DNA of 64,000 nt from Microbacterium mangrovi (lineage in GTDB: Bacteria; Actinomycetota; Actinomycetes; Actinomycetales; Microbacteriaceae): assembly GCF_000802305.1 (NCBI RefSeq), contig NZ_JTDK01000012.1, positions 62,001 through 126,000 of the forward strand. Direction: 5' to 3'. The position numbers and the translations under genes are program-made. This document shows, piece after piece, positions 32,443 through 41,589 of the stretch (within the stretch, counting starts at the first letter, position 1; the number at the start of each line of letters is the position of its first letter). The notes under the pieces were generated by a model. It saw only the letters and a list, made by a program, of their open reading frames with translations, was not told where the DNA came from and did not search any database.

Positions 32443-35400
32443 TCAACTCAGACAGGCGGGTCCGAGCAGTCCCTTCAGCTCGCCGTAGAGATCGGCGGTC
32501 AGATTGACGGGCATCGGCACGTCGAACACCTTGGCGACGCCGGCCCGATGCAGCCGCAGGGTCACCTCGGTCTCGCCGCGGTGACGTTCCAGCATCCGCG
32601 CCAGCTCGCCCACCACGTTCTCGGTCGCGCGGTGCTCCGGAATGGTCAGCACGAGGGGGCCGGAGGCATCCGTCGCCCCCAGGTCGGGCGCGAACGCGGA
32701 CTGCCCGTGCAGGTTCAAGCCGTCATCGCGTCGCGAGACCCGGCCGCGCACGACGAGGATGGAATCCGCGATGAGCAGCGACTGGAACTCCGTGTAGGTC
32801 TTGCCCATGAACATGACCGTGACCTCGCCGGAGAAGTCCTCGACCGTGATCATGCCGTACGGGTTTCCGCTCTGCTTCGCGACGCGGTGCTGCACGCTCG
32901 TGACGAGGCCGGCAACGGTGACCTGGGTTCCGTCCTCGATGTCCTCGTTGGCCAGGAGGTCGTGGATGGACGTCGACGAGTGCTTCGCCAGCGGCATCTC
33001 GAGACCCGCCAGCGGATGGTCGGACACGTAGAGCCCGAGCATCTCGCGTTCGAAAGCGAGGCGGTCCTTCTTGGTCCACTCGGGTCGCTCCGGGACCTTC
33101 GGCGGCGCGGCCTCCTCGGTCTCGTCGTACAGGCTGTCGAAGTCGAACCCGATGGCGCCCGTGGCCGCTTTGCGCTTGACCTCGACCGCAGCCTCGGTGG
33201 CATCCTCGTGGATCTCCATGAGTGCACGGCGGGTGTCGCCGAACTCGTCGAAGGCACCGGCCTTGATGAGCGACTCGACGGTGCGCTTGTTGGCCACCGG
33301 CACCGGCACCTTGCTCAGGAAGTCGTGGAACGTCGTGAACGGCGCCTCCTTGCGAGCCTCCACGATCGCGTCGACGACGTTCGCCCCGACGTTGCGCACG
33401 GCGCCCAGGCCGAAGCGGATGTCTTCGCCGACGGCCGCGAAGTAGCGGATCGAGGCGTTCACGTCCGGCGGCAGCACCTTGATGCCCATGCGGCGGCACT
33501 CGTTCAGGTAGACGGCCATCTTGTCTTTCGAGTCGCCGACGCTCGTGAGCAGAGCCGCCATGTACTCGGCGGGATAGTGCGCCTTCAGGTATGCCGTCCA
33601 GTACGACACCAGGCCGTACGCGGCCGAATGCGCCTTGTTGAACGCGTAGTCGGAGAACGGCAGGAGGATCTCCCAGAGCGCCGCGATGGCCGCCTCGCTG
33701 TACCCGCGGTCGACCATGCCCTGATGGAAGCCCTCGTACTGCTTGTCGAGCTCGGACTTCTTCTTCTTGCCCATCGCGCGACGCAGGATGTCGGCCTGGC
33801 CGAGGCTGAACCCGGCGACCTTCTGCGCGATCGCCATCACCTGCTCCTGATAGATGATCAGGCCGTAGCTGATGTCGAGGATCTCTTTGAGGGACTCCGC
33901 GAACTCCGGGTGGATCGGGGTGATCTCCTGCTGCCCGTTCTTGCGCAGCGCGTAGTTGATGTGCGAGTTCGCGCCCATGGGCCCCGGGCGGTACAGCGCG
34001 ATGACGGCGGAGACGTCCTCGAAGTTGTCGGGCTTCATGAGGCGCAGGAGGCTCCGCATGGGGCCGCCGTCGAGCTGGAAGACCCCGAGCGTGTCGCCTC
34101 GGGTCAGCAGGTCGTAGGAGGCCTTGTCGTCGAGCGGAAGGTCCTCCAGCACCAGCGGGTGCCCCCGGTTGGCCTCGATGTTGTCGAGCGCGTCGTTGAT
34201 GATGGTGAGGTTGCGCAGCCCCAGGAAGTCCATCTTGATGAGGCCGAGCGACTCGCACGCGGGGTAGTCGAACTGCGTGACGATCTGGCCGTCCTGCTCG
34301 CGGCGCATGATCGGCACGATGTCCAGCAGCGGATGACTCGACATGATGACGCCCGCCGCGTGCACGCCCCACTGCCGCTTGAGGTTCTCCAGCCCCACCG
34401 CGGTGTCGAAGACGGTCTTCGCCTCGGGGTCGCTCTCGATGACGGCCCGGAACTCCGACGCCTCCTTGTAGCGGGGATGCTCGGGGTCGAACATGCCGCC
34501 CAGCGGCATGTCCTTGCCCATCACCGCGGGCGGCATCGCCTTGGTGAGCTTCTCGCCCATGCTGAACGGGAAGCCGAGCACGCGGCCGGCATCCTTCAGC
34601 GCCTGCTTGGCCTTGATGGTGCCGTACGTCACGATCTGCGCGACGCGCTCGTCGCCGTACTTCTCGGTGACGTACTGGATCACCTCGGCCCGGCGACGGT
34701 CGTCGAAGTCGACGTCGAAGTCGGGCATCGAGACGCGGTCGGGGTTGAGGAAGCGCTCGAAGATGAGGCCGTGCTGCAGCGGGTCGAGGTCGGTGATCCG
34801 CATGGCGTAGGCCGCCATCGACCCGGCACCCGAACCTCGGCCCGGACCGACGCGGATGCCGTTGTTCTTTGCCCAGTTGATGAAGTCGGCGACCACGAGG
34901 AAGTAGCCGGGGAATCCCATCTGCGCGATGACGCCGCACTCGTAGTCGGCCTGCTTGCGCACGGCATCGGGGATGCCGCCCGGGTAGCGCACGTGAAGGC
35001 CGGCCTCGACCTCCTTGAGGAACCAGGTCTCCTCGGTCTCGCCCTCGGGGACCGGGTAGCGCGGCATGTAGTTGGCGGAGGTATCGAACTCGACGTTGCA
35101 CCTCTCGGCGATCAGCAGCGTCGAGTCGCACGCCTCGGGGTGATCGCGGAACACCTGCCGCATCTCGGCCGGCGTCTTGACGTAGTAGCCGTCGCCGTCG
35201 AACTTGAAGCGCTTGGGGTCGTCGAGCGTCGAACCGGACTGCACGCACAGCAGCGCCGCGTGGCTCGTCGAGTCGTGCTGGTGCGTGTAGTGGAGGTCGT
35301 TGGTGCCCACGAGCGGGATGCTGAGATCTTTCGCGATCTTCAGCAGGTCTCCCATGACCCGCCGTTCGATGGACAGCCCGTGGTCCATGATCTCGGCGAA

Positions 35401-35961
35401 GTAGTTGTCTTTGCCGAAGATGTCCTGGAACTCGGCCGCCGCAGCCCGCGCCGCGTCGTACTGCCCGAGGCGCAGCCGGGTCTGCACCTCGCCGGACGGG
35501 CACCCCGTGGTCGCGATGATGCCCTTGCCGTACTCGTTCAGCAGCTCGCGGTCCATGCGGGGCTTGAAGTAGTAGCCCTCCATGCTGGCGCGACTGGAGA
35601 GTCGGAACAGGTTGTGCATGCCCTCGGTCGTCTCGGACAGCAGCGTCATGTGGGTGTACGCGCCCGAACCCGACACGTCGTCGTCACTCTGCTCGGGCGT
35701 CCCCCAGCGCACGCGGGACTTGTCGGACCGGTGGGTTCCGGGGGTGACGTACGCCTCGATGCCGATGATGGGCTTGACCCCGGCATCCATCGCGGTCTTG
35801 TAGAACTCGTACGCGGCGAAGGTGTTGCCGTGGTCGGTGACGGCGATCGCGGGCATGCCCTGCTTGGCCGCCTCTTGCACGAGCGGCCCGATGCGCGCTG
35901 CCCCGTCGAGCATCGAGTACTCGCTGTGCACGTGCAGGTGAACGAAGCTGTCTGATGCCAC
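32443..35961 (-). CDS. dnaE: DNA polymerase III subunit alpha
   Basis: DnaE is the replicative polymerase. The 1172-residue protein has an N-terminal PHP domain (HLHVHSEYSMLDG, AVTDHGN) that provides 3'-5' proofreading in actinobacteria, the polymerase active site in GRGSGAGSMAAYAM and PDFDVDFDD, the AFNKAHSAAYG fingers motif, a helix-hairpin-helix region and a C-terminal OB fold (VTVAGLVTSVQHR). The length is usual for actinobacterial DnaE1. The GTG start lies 6 nt after TAGGGT, so the mRNA is probably leaderless. It is divergent from the Nudix gene. Confidence 0.97.
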   Translation of the reverse strand: MASDSFVHLHVHSEYSMLDGAARIGPLVQEAAKQGMPAIAVTDHGNTFAAYEFYKTAMDAGVKPIIGIEAYVTPGTHRSDKSRVRWGTPEQSDDDVSGSGAYTHMTLLSETTEGMHNLFRLSSRASMEGYYFKPRMDRELLNEYGKGIIATTGCPSGEVQTRLRLGQYDAARAAAAEFQDIFGKDNYFAEIMDHGLSIERRVMGDLLKIAKDLSIPLVGTNDLHYTHQHDSTSHAALLCVQSGSTLDDPKRFKFDGDGYYVKTPAEMRQVFRDHPEACDSTLLIAERCNVEFDTSANYMPRYPVPEGETEETWFLKEVEAGLHVRYPGGIPDAVRKQADYECGVIAQMGFPGYFLVVADFINWAKNNGIRVGPGRGSGAGSMAAYAMRITDLDPLQHGLIFERFLNPDRVSMPDFDVDFDDRRRAEVIQYVTEKYGDERVAQIVTYGTIKAKQALKDAGRVLGFPFSMGEKLTKAMPPAVMGKDMPLGGMFDPEHPRYKEASEFRAVIESDPEAKTVFDTAVGLENLKRQWGVHAAGVIMSSHPLLDIVPIMRREQDGQIVTQFDYPACESLGLIKMDFLGLRNLTIINDALDNIEANRGHPLVLEDLPLDDKASYDLLTRGDTLGVFQLDGGPMRSLLRLMKPDNFEDVSAVIALYRPGPMGANSHINYALRKNGQQEITPIHPEFAESLKEILDISYGLIIYQEQVMAIAQKVAGFSLGQADILRRAMGKKKKSELDKQYEGFHQGMVDRGYSEAAIAALWEILLPFSDYAFNKAHSAAYGLVSYWTAYLKAHYPAEYMAALLTSVGDSKDKMAVYLNECRRMGIKVLPPDVNASIRYFAAVGEDIRFGLGAVRNVGANVVDAIVEARKEAPFTTFHDFLSKVPVPVANKRTVESLIKAGAFDEFGDTRRALMEIHEDATEAAVEVKRKAATGAIGFDFDSLYDETEEAAPPKVPERPEWTKKDRLAFEREMLGLYVSDHPLAGLEMPLAKHSSTSIHDLLANEDIEDGTQVTVAGLVTSVQHRVAKQSGNPYGMITVEDFSGEVTVMFMGKTYTEFQSLLIADSILVVRGRVSRRDDGLNLHGQSAFAPDLGATDASGPLVLTIPEHRATENVVGELARMLERHRGETEVTLRLHRAGVAKVFDVPMPVNLTADLYGELKGLLGPACLS

Positions 35962-35967
35962 GACTCC

Positions 35968-35973
35968 ACCCTA
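35968..35973 (-). promoter_or_regulatory. Putative leaderless -10 box of dnaE
   Basis: TAGGGT on the minus strand, 6 nt before the GTG at 35961. The intervening GGAG is too close to the start to act as a ribosome binding site. Confidence 0.5.
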
Positions 35974-36007
35974 CGTCGCGCCTCCGACACCGCGTCGAGC
36001 CGCCCCG

Positions 36008-36013
36008 TACGGT
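36008..36013 (+). promoter_or_regulatory. Putative leaderless -10 box of the Nudix gene
   Basis: TACGGT ending 6 nt before the ATG at 36020. Confidence 0.5.
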
Positions 36014-36019
36014 GAGGAC

Positions 36020-36496
36020 ATGCCCACCCCCGACTTCGTGCTGCAGCTGCGCTCCCGGATCGGGCACGATCCGATCCCCCTCGTCGGCGTGACCGCCGTG
36101 ATCGTGAAGGGCGATCGGGTGCTGCTCGGCCGGCGCAGCGACAACGGCGTCCTCGCACCGATCACCGGCATCGTGGATCCCGGCGAGGAACCCGCCGACG
36201 CCGCCGTGCGCGAGGCGATGGAGGAAGCCGGCATCGTGATCCGGCCGGTGCGACTGGCCTGGGTGCACCAGCTGCCGCGCACGACGCATCTGAACGGAGA
36301 CCTCGTCGACTACCTCGACCTGGTGTTCCGGTGCGAGTGGGTGTCGGGCGAGCCGCGGCCCGTCGACGGCGAGCTTTCGGAGGTCGGCTGGTACGACCTC
36401 GACGCGCTGCCGGCCCTGGAGCGCGGCGATCAGCGCGAACGCATCGCGCGGGCCGTCGCGGTGACCGGGCCGGCCGTGTTCGAAGGCGGGGTCTGA
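36020..36496 (+). CDS. Nudix hydrolase
   Basis: The 158-residue protein has a complete Nudix box, GIVDPGEEPADAAVREAMEEAG, at about residues 53-74, containing the REAMEE metal-binding core. It probably hydrolyses a nucleoside diphosphate-linked substrate; an MutT-like sanitising role is possible, but the substrate cannot be read from sequence. It is convergent with rluD (11-bp gap) and divergent from dnaE. Confidence 0.88.
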   Translation: MPTPDFVLQLRSRIGHDPIPLVGVTAVIVKGDRVLLGRRSDNGVLAPITGIVDPGEEPADAAVREAMEEAGIVIRPVRLAWVHQLPRTTHLNGDLVDYLDLVFRCEWVSGEPRPVDGELSEVGWYDLDALPALERGDQRERIARAVAVTGPAVFEGGV

Positions 36497-36506
36497 GCCG
36501 GCCCGC

Positions 36507-37427
36507 TCACTCCTCCCGGAGGAGGTCCAGCGCGTGCTGCAGATCGGCGGGGTACGTCGCCTCGAACGACACCCACTCCCCCGTTCCGGGATGCGCGAAC
36601 GCCAGCTCGTGGGCGTGCAGCCACTGCCGGGAGAGGCCGAGTCGCGCCGAGAGGGTCGGGTCGGCGCCGTAGAGCGGGTCGCCGACGCAGGGGTGCCGAT
36701 GGGCGGCCATGTGCACGCGGATCTGGTGGGTGCGGCCGGTCTCGAGGTGGATCTCGAGCAGGGATGCCCCGCGGAAGGCCTCGATGGTCTCGTAGTGCGT
36801 GACGGAGTCCTTGCCGTCGGGAGTCACGGCGAACTTCCACGGATGGGAGGGATGCCGGCCGATCGGAGCATCGATCGTGCCGGCGAGCGGGTCGGGATGC
36901 CCCTGCACCACGGCGTGGTAGATCTTGTCGACGGTGCGGTCCTTGAACGCCTGCTTGAGCGCCGTGTAGGCCCGATCGGATTTCGCGACCACCATCAGAC
37001 CGCTGGTGCCCGCGTCGAGCCGGTGGACGATGCCCTGCCGTTCCACGGGACCCAGCTGCGCGACCTGGACCCCGGCCGCGGCCAGCGCGCCGAGCACGGT
37101 CGGCCCGTCCCACCCCAGCGAGGGGTGGGCGGCCACGCCGAGCGGCTTGTCGACGACGACGATGTCGGCATCCTCGTGCACGATCCGCAGGTCGGCGACC
37201 TCGACGGGCTCGACCCGGGGCTCGCGCTTGGGCGTCCAGGACACCTCCAGCCAGGTGTCGGCCCGCAGGCGGTCCGACTTGCCCAGCACGGCGCCGTCGC
37301 AGCTCACGCCGCCGGCGTCGGCGACCTCGGCCGCGAACGTCCGGGAGAAACCGAGCAGCTTGGCCAGGCCCGCATCGACCCGGCTGCCGTCGAGCCCGTC
37401 GGGGACGGGCAGGGACCGGAACTCCAC
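36507..37427 (-). CDS. rluD: 23S rRNA pseudouridine synthase (RluD-type)
   Basis: The enzyme converts uridines in 23S rRNA to pseudouridine. The 306-residue protein has an N-terminal S4 RNA-binding domain (residues 12-75) and the catalytic motif [16 protein letters not shown] with the nucleophile Asp. The exact target position is inferred from the family. The GTG start at 37427 lies one base after the lspA stop. In other actinobacteria the same lspA-rluD-dnaE order occurs. Confidence 0.92.
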   Translation of the reverse strand: MEFRSLPVPDGLDGSRVDAGLAKLLGFSRTFAAEVADAGGVSCDGAVLGKSDRLRADTWLEVSWTPKREPRVEPVEVADLRIVHEDADIVVVDKPLGVAAHPSLGWDGPTVLGALAAAGVQVAQLGPVERQGIVHRLDAGTSGLMVVAKSDRAYTALKQAFKDRTVDKIYHAVVQGHPDPLAGTIDAPIGRHPSHPWKFAVTPDGKDSVTHYETIEAFRGASLLEIHLETGRTHQIRVHMAAHRHPCVGDPLYGADPTLSARLGLSRQWLHAHELAFAHPGTGEWVSFEATYPADLQHALDLLREE

Positions 37428-37428
37428 G

Positions 37429-37977
37429 TCAGTCCTCGGCGCCGCTGGAGGCCGAAGCCTTGCGCCGGTCGCGCGTGCCGTCCAGGCGCACCCCGAACAG
37501 CACCAGCAGCGCGACGCACACCATCATCGTCGTGATGAACATGTCGGCGACGTTGTAGATCGCGGGCATCATCCAGGGCGTCGAGATGAAGTCGACGACA
37601 TGGCCGACGCCGAAGCCCGGCTCGCGCAGCACGCGATCGGTGAGGTTGCCGAGCACCCCGCCCAGGAGCAGTCCAAGAACGATCGCCCAGCCGCGCGAGC
37701 GCACCCGGGTGATGCCGAGCCAGACGATGGCGACGGCGACGGCGCTGAGCGCGAGGGTGAACACCCACGTCACCCCGGACCCGAGCGAGAACGCCGCACC
37801 GGCGTTCTTGATGAGGTAGAAGATCAGGAAGTCGCCGATGACGTGCACCGGCTGCTCGTACGGGAGATTTGTCAGAGCAAGATGCTTCGCGAACTGATCG
37901 GCGGCCAGCACCACCAGCGCGAGGATCGCGATGATGATGCCGGCCGCCGCAGCACGAAGCGGGGCACGGCCCGCCAA
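37429..37977 (-). CDS. lspA: Lipoprotein signal peptidase
   Basis: LspA cleaves signal peptides of prolipoproteins in the membrane. The 182-residue protein has four membrane helices and the two catalytic aspartates in [10 protein letters not shown] and YNVADMF, plus DQFAKHLAL and [10 protein letters not shown]. The start is uncertain: no ATG or GTG lies between the preceding in-frame region and the first helix, and TTG 37977 is the best candidate. It begins 8 bp after the divIVA stop. Confidence 0.9.
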   Translation of the reverse strand: MAGRAPLRAAAAGIIIAILALVVLAADQFAKHLALTNLPYEQPVHVIGDFLIFYLIKNAGAAFSLGSGVTWVFTLALSAVAVAIVWLGITRVRSRGWAIVLGLLLGGVLGNLTDRVLREPGFGVGHVVDFISTPWMMPAIYNVADMFITTMMVCVALLVLFGVRLDGTRDRRKASASSGAED

Positions 37978-37985
37978 GGACCGGC

Positions 37986-38567
37986 CTACAGACCGACGGC
38001 CGAGACCGGCGTCGAGCTGGACCCGCTGGAGGTGGAGTCGAGGTCGCGCAGGTGGCCCTCGATGAAGCCGCGCAGCTGGGCGCGATAGTCGCGCTCGAAC
38101 TGGCGGAGCTCGGTGATGCGGCCCTCCAGCACGGTGCGGTCCTTCTCGAGGCGGGCCATCTCTTCGCGGCCACGGGCCTCCGCCTCGGAGACGATCGACG
38201 CGGCCTGGGCGCGGGCGTCGGAGATGAGCTTCTCGCTCTGCGCCTTGCCCTCGGCGACGTGCTCGTCGTGCAGACGCTGGGCGAGCTCGATGATGCCGGC
38301 GCTCGCGGCGGCGGGCTCGCCGCCGACGGTCGGCAGCTGGGGCTTCTCGGGAGCGGGCGCCGGGGCGGGTGCGGCGGCGGCCGGGGCCTTGGCGCCGGAC
38401 TCGTACTCCGCGAGCTTCGCCTTCAGCTCCTCGTTCTCGGTCATGGCCTTGCGCCACTCGACGACGATCTCGTCGAGGAAGTCGTCGACCTCGTCCGGGT
38501 CGAAGCCCTCCTTGAACCGGACGTGCTGGAACTGCTTGGTGACGACGTCATCCGGGGTCAATGCCAT
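37986..38567 (-). CDS. divIVA: DivIVA/Wag31 polar growth protein
   Basis: DivIVA marks negatively curved membrane at poles and septa and directs wall growth in actinobacteria. The 193-residue protein has the conserved N-terminal DivIVA domain (ALTPDDVVTKQFQHVRFKEGFDPDEVDDFLDEI), an Ala/Pro linker at about residues 65-90, and a C-terminal coiled coil (residues 95-175). The ATG at 38567 has AGAGGA upstream. It follows yggT in the division cluster. Confidence 0.93.
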   Translation of the reverse strand: MALTPDDVVTKQFQHVRFKEGFDPDEVDDFLDEIVVEWRKAMTENEELKAKLAEYESGAKAPAAAAPAPAPAPEKPQLPTVGGEPAAASAGIIELAQRLHDEHVAEGKAQSEKLISDARAQAASIVSEAEARGREEMARLEKDRTVLEGRITELRQFERDYRAQLRGFIEGHLRDLDSTSSGSSSTPVSAVGL

Positions 38568-38639
38568 GGTGAATCCTCTTTCGGTGGAGTCGGCAAGTCG
38601 ATTTCGGTGCACGGCCGCGAGGCGCGCTCGTCTTCAGTC

Positions 38640-38645
38640 AGCATA
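38640..38645 (-). promoter_or_regulatory. Putative -10 box of divIVA
   Basis: TATGCT on the minus strand in the 104-bp gap between yggT and divIVA. It predicts a leader of about 65 nt. Confidence 0.45.
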
Positions 38646-38671
38646 GCCGCGGGTACCTGAATGTGGGATTA

Positions 38672-38968
38672 TCACGCGACGCTGCGCGTCACGGCCAGCA
38701 GCACGAAGCACGCCAGCAGCACGACGGTGAAGGAGAAGTCGATCGACGCGGCACCGATGCGCACCGGTTTGACGAACCGGCGCACGAGACGGATCGGAGG
38801 ATCCGTCACGATGTAGGCGGCCTCGGCCAGGACGAGCCCGAATCCCCGCGGACGCCACTCGCGGTTGAACATCGGGACCCAGTCGAGGACCATTCGTGCC
38901 AGCAGGACCAGCACGTAGAGCAGAAGGAGCAGGTTGACGATTCCGGCAACCAGTGAGACGACGTTCAC
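38672..38968 (-). CDS. yggT: YggT family membrane protein
   Basis: The 98-residue protein has two hydrophobic helices (residues 4-28 and 75-95) and the YggT features ILLYVLVLLARMVLDW and DPPIRLVRRFVKPVRIG. The function is not settled; in actinobacteria and firmicutes it sits between sepF and divIVA. The start is GTG at 38968. Confidence 0.88.
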   Translation of the reverse strand: MNVVSLVAGIVNLLLLLYVLVLLARMVLDWVPMFNREWRPRGFGLVLAEAAYIVTDPPIRLVRRFVKPVRIGAASIDFSFTVVLLACFVLLAVTRSVA

Positions 38969-39042
38969 GAACGCTATTCTGACGACACGACACGCGCACG
39001 ACGACGGTCATGCAGCGTCTGCACGACCATCCCGCGGCGCGA

Positions 39043-39513
39043 TCAGCGCTGCTGGGCGAACGGCGTGGCGTCGGGGTCGGCCTGCGCCACCCCGCCGTCG
39101 CCGGCAACCGTGACGTTCTCGGGCGAGAGCAGGAAGACCTTGCTCGTGACCCGCTCGATCCGGCCGTACAGCCCCATGGACAGCCCGCTCGCGAAGTCGA
39201 TGAGCCGCCGCGCGTCGGCGTCGCTCATCTGGGACAGGTTGATGATGACCGGGATGTTCTCACGGAAGCTCTCGGCGATCACCTGCGCGTCGCGATACTG
39301 CTTGGGGTGCACCGTGAGGATCTCGCTCACCGCGGACGGTGACGGCTGGCGCACGACGGCCGGTCGCTGAATGGGCGTCACCGGCGCCACCGGCTTCTCG
39401 GCGACAGGCTGGGAAGCGCGCGGAGCCGGCTTTGCCGAATGCTGCTCTTCATAGACTTCTTCCTCGTCGGCGAGGCCGAGGTAGACCATCGTCTTCTTCA
39501 GCGGGTTCGACAT
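39043..39513 (-). CDS. sepF: Cell division protein SepF
   Basis: SepF anchors FtsZ to the membrane, the main such anchor in actinobacteria, which lack FtsA. The 156-residue protein has an N-terminal amphipathic segment ([18 protein letters not shown]), a Pro/Ala linker and the globular SepF domain ([42 protein letters not shown]). The ATG has GGGAGGA upstream. Confidence 0.94.
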   Translation of the reverse strand: MSNPLKKTMVYLGLADEEEVYEEQHSAKPAPRASQPVAEKPVAPVTPIQRPAVVRQPSPSAVSEILTVHPKQYRDAQVIAESFRENIPVIINLSQMSDADARRLIDFASGLSMGLYGRIERVTSKVFLLSPENVTVAGDGGVAQADPDATPFAQQR

Positions 39514-39546
39514 CGCATTCCTCCCAATTGCTCGTCTGTACCGAGG

Positions 39547-40257
39547 CTAATCGCGCTCCGGGCGCGGACCGGTTATTGCAGAGCCGATCCGAAGGTGTGT
39601 CGCGCCGGCGACGATCGCCTCCGCATAGTCGCCGGTCATCCCGGCGGAGATCCAGGTGGCGTCCGGAACGACCGCGCGCACGCGCTCGGAGTACCGGGCG
39701 AGCCTGTCGAACGCCGCGGCCGGCGGCTCGTCGAGGGGCGCGACGCCCATGACCCCGCGCACACGCAGCGTGGATGTCCGCGCCGTCTGCTCGACGAGCC
39801 GTTCGAGGTCGGCGGGAGCGATTCCTCCGCGGCCGGGATCGTCGGTCAGGTTGATCTGCAGGAGCGAGTCGATCGGCGACGCCGCGTGCGGGCCGCCGTC
39901 GGCTCCGAGGGCACGATCGAGCGCATCCACCAGTTTGGGACGGTCGATCGAGTGGATCGTGAGGGGGACGCGCGCGGCCGCGGCGGCCAGCAGGCGCACT
40001 TTGTTCGTCTGCGCCTGCCCGATGAAGTGCCAGCGGAGTCCGGGGAGGTCGTGGGCGGCATCCACCTTCTCGGCCAGCTCCTGCAGGCGGTTCTCCCCCA
40101 CGTCGCGGACACCGAGACCGTGAAGATCGCGGATCAGTCCGACGGGGTGGAACTTCGTGACGACGATGCGCGTGATCGCGGTCGCGTCACGACCCGCCGA
40201 CCGCGCGGCATCCGCGATGCGTGCGTCGATGTCGGCGAGTCGTGAGGCGAGATCCAT
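39547..40257 (-). CDS. yggS: PLP homeostasis protein (YggS family)
   Basis: The 236-residue protein is a pyridoxal-phosphate-binding alanine-racemase-fold protein that balances PLP and amino-acid pools. The PLP-binding Lys is in RIVVTKFHPV near residue 36, with GENRLQEL, WHFIGQAQTNKV and SAGMTGDYAEAI further on. It lies 3 bp after ftsZ. The YfiH/PgeF gene that often sits between ftsZ and yggS is not present. Confidence 0.93.
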   Translation of the reverse strand: MDLASRLADIDARIADAARSAGRDATAITRIVVTKFHPVGLIRDLHGLGVRDVGENRLQELAEKVDAAHDLPGLRWHFIGQAQTNKVRLLAAAAARVPLTIHSIDRPKLVDALDRALGADGGPHAASPIDSLLQINLTDDPGRGGIAPADLERLVEQTARTSTLRVRGVMGVAPLDEPPAAAFDRLARYSERVRAVVPDATWISAGMTGDYAEAIVAGATHLRIGSAITGPRPERD

Positions 40258-40260
40258 CGA

Positions 40261-41415
40261 TCACTTCAAGAAGTCGGGGATGTCGAGGTCGTCGTCCGAG
40301 AAACCGGAGTCGAACCGCGAGGACGCCACCGGCTGCGCGACCTTCGGCTTCTCCTCGACGACGGGCGTGCGCGGGGCGACCACGGCGTCCTCCTCGGGCG
40401 CGGGCTCCACCGTGACCGCCTCCGGCTCGGGACGACGGCTGGAGACGACGTCGATCCGCGCCTGCGGTTCGCCGCCGTCGAAGCCGGCGGCGATGACGGT
40501 GACCCGCACCTCGTCGCCGAGGGTGTCGTCGATCACCGTTCCGAAGATGATGTTCGCCTCGGGGTGCGCGGCTTCCTTGACCAGCTGAGCGGCGTCGTTG
40601 ATCTCGAAGATGCCGAGGTTGGATCCGCCCTGGATCGACAGCAGCACGCCGTGCGCGCCCTCGATCGAGGCCTCCAGCAGCGGCGACTCGACGGCGAGCT
40701 CGGCGGCCTTGATGGCGCGGTCGGCGCCGCGGGCGGAGCCGATGCCCATGAGCGCGGAACCGGCGCCCTGCATGACGGACTTGACGTCGGCGAAGTCGAG
40801 GTTGATGAGACCCGGGGTGGTGATGAGGTCGGTGATGCCCTGCACACCGGCCAGGAGGACCTGGTCGGCCGTGGCGAAGGCCTCGATCATGGAGATACCG
40901 CGATCGCTGATCTCGAGGAGGCGGTCGTTCGGCACGACGATGAGGGTGTCGACCTCCTCCTTGAGCCGTGCGACGCCGGCCTCCGCCTGGCTCTGGCGAC
41001 GGCGTCCCTCGAACGAGAAGGGCTTGGTCACCACGCCGATGGTGAGGGCGCCGATGGACTTGGCGATCTTCGCGACGACGGGTGCACCGCCGGTGCCCGT
41101 GCCGCCGCCCTCGCCCGCGGTGACGAACACCATGTCGGCACCGGCGAGGGCCTCTTCGATCTCCTCGGCGTGGTCTTCGGCCGCGCGGCGGCCGACCTCG
41201 GGGTCGGCGCCTGCGCCGAGCCCGCGCGTCAGTTCGCGCCCGACGTCGAGCTTGACGTCCGCGTCGCTCATCAGCAGGGCCTGGGCGTCGGTGTTGATCG
41301 CGATGAACTCCACCCCGCGCAGGCCCAGTTCGATCATCCGGTTGACGGCGTTGACTCCGCCGCCCCCTACGCCAACCACCTTGATCACCGCAAGGTAGTT
41401 CTGGTTCTGGCTCAT
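40261..41415 (-). CDS. ftsZ: Cell division GTPase FtsZ
   Basis: FtsZ polymerises into the Z-ring. The 384-residue protein has the tubulin signature [14 protein letters not shown]-terminal [15 protein letters not shown], the T7 loop [11 protein letters not shown] and a C-terminal conserved peptide [11 protein letters not shown] that binds SepF. A linker with Pro/Val/Glu runs from about residue 315. The ATG has GGAGG upstream. A perfect inverted repeat lies about 60 bp upstream. Confidence 0.98.
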   Translation of the reverse strand: MSQNQNYLAVIKVVGVGGGGVNAVNRMIELGLRGVEFIAINTDAQALLMSDADVKLDVGRELTRGLGAGADPEVGRRAAEDHAEEIEEALAGADMVFVTAGEGGGTGTGGAPVVAKIAKSIGALTIGVVTKPFSFEGRRRQSQAEAGVARLKEEVDTLIVVPNDRLLEISDRGISMIEAFATADQVLLAGVQGITDLITTPGLINLDFADVKSVMQGAGSALMGIGSARGADRAIKAAELAVESPLLEASIEGAHGVLLSIQGGSNLGIFEINDAAQLVKEAAHPEANIIFGTVIDDTLGDEVRVTVIAAGFDGGEPQARIDVVSSRRPEPEAVTVEPAPEEDAVVAPRTPVVEEKPKVAQPVASSRFDSGFSDDDLDIPDFLK

Positions 41416-41473
41416 CCCGGCCTCCGTCTCGTCCCGAACCGCTTCAACCTTCAACCTCATCTAGAGGTTTAAA

Positions 41474-41494
41474 GAATTGCCGAGTATGCAATTC
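41474..41494. promoter_or_regulatory. Inverted repeat upstream of ftsZ
   Basis: GAATTGC-CGAGTAT-GCAATTC, 7-bp perfect arms with a 7-bp centre, in an AT-rich patch of the 174-bp ftsQ-ftsZ gap. It may be an operator or part of an ftsZ promoter. Confidence 0.45.
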
Positions 41495-41589
41495 CCTCGT
41501 GATGAAGGTAAGCAGAGGGCGGCCTGAATGCCCGGAAACACGCGGGCGTGTCGTCCAAGTCCCGGCGGGATCGGAGGTCCGACAGTGCT

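Noticed and set aside
32218-35955. Long plus-strand ORF opposite dnaE
   Set aside because: It is Arg/Asp/Gly-rich shadow sequence antisense to a certain gene, without any family motif.
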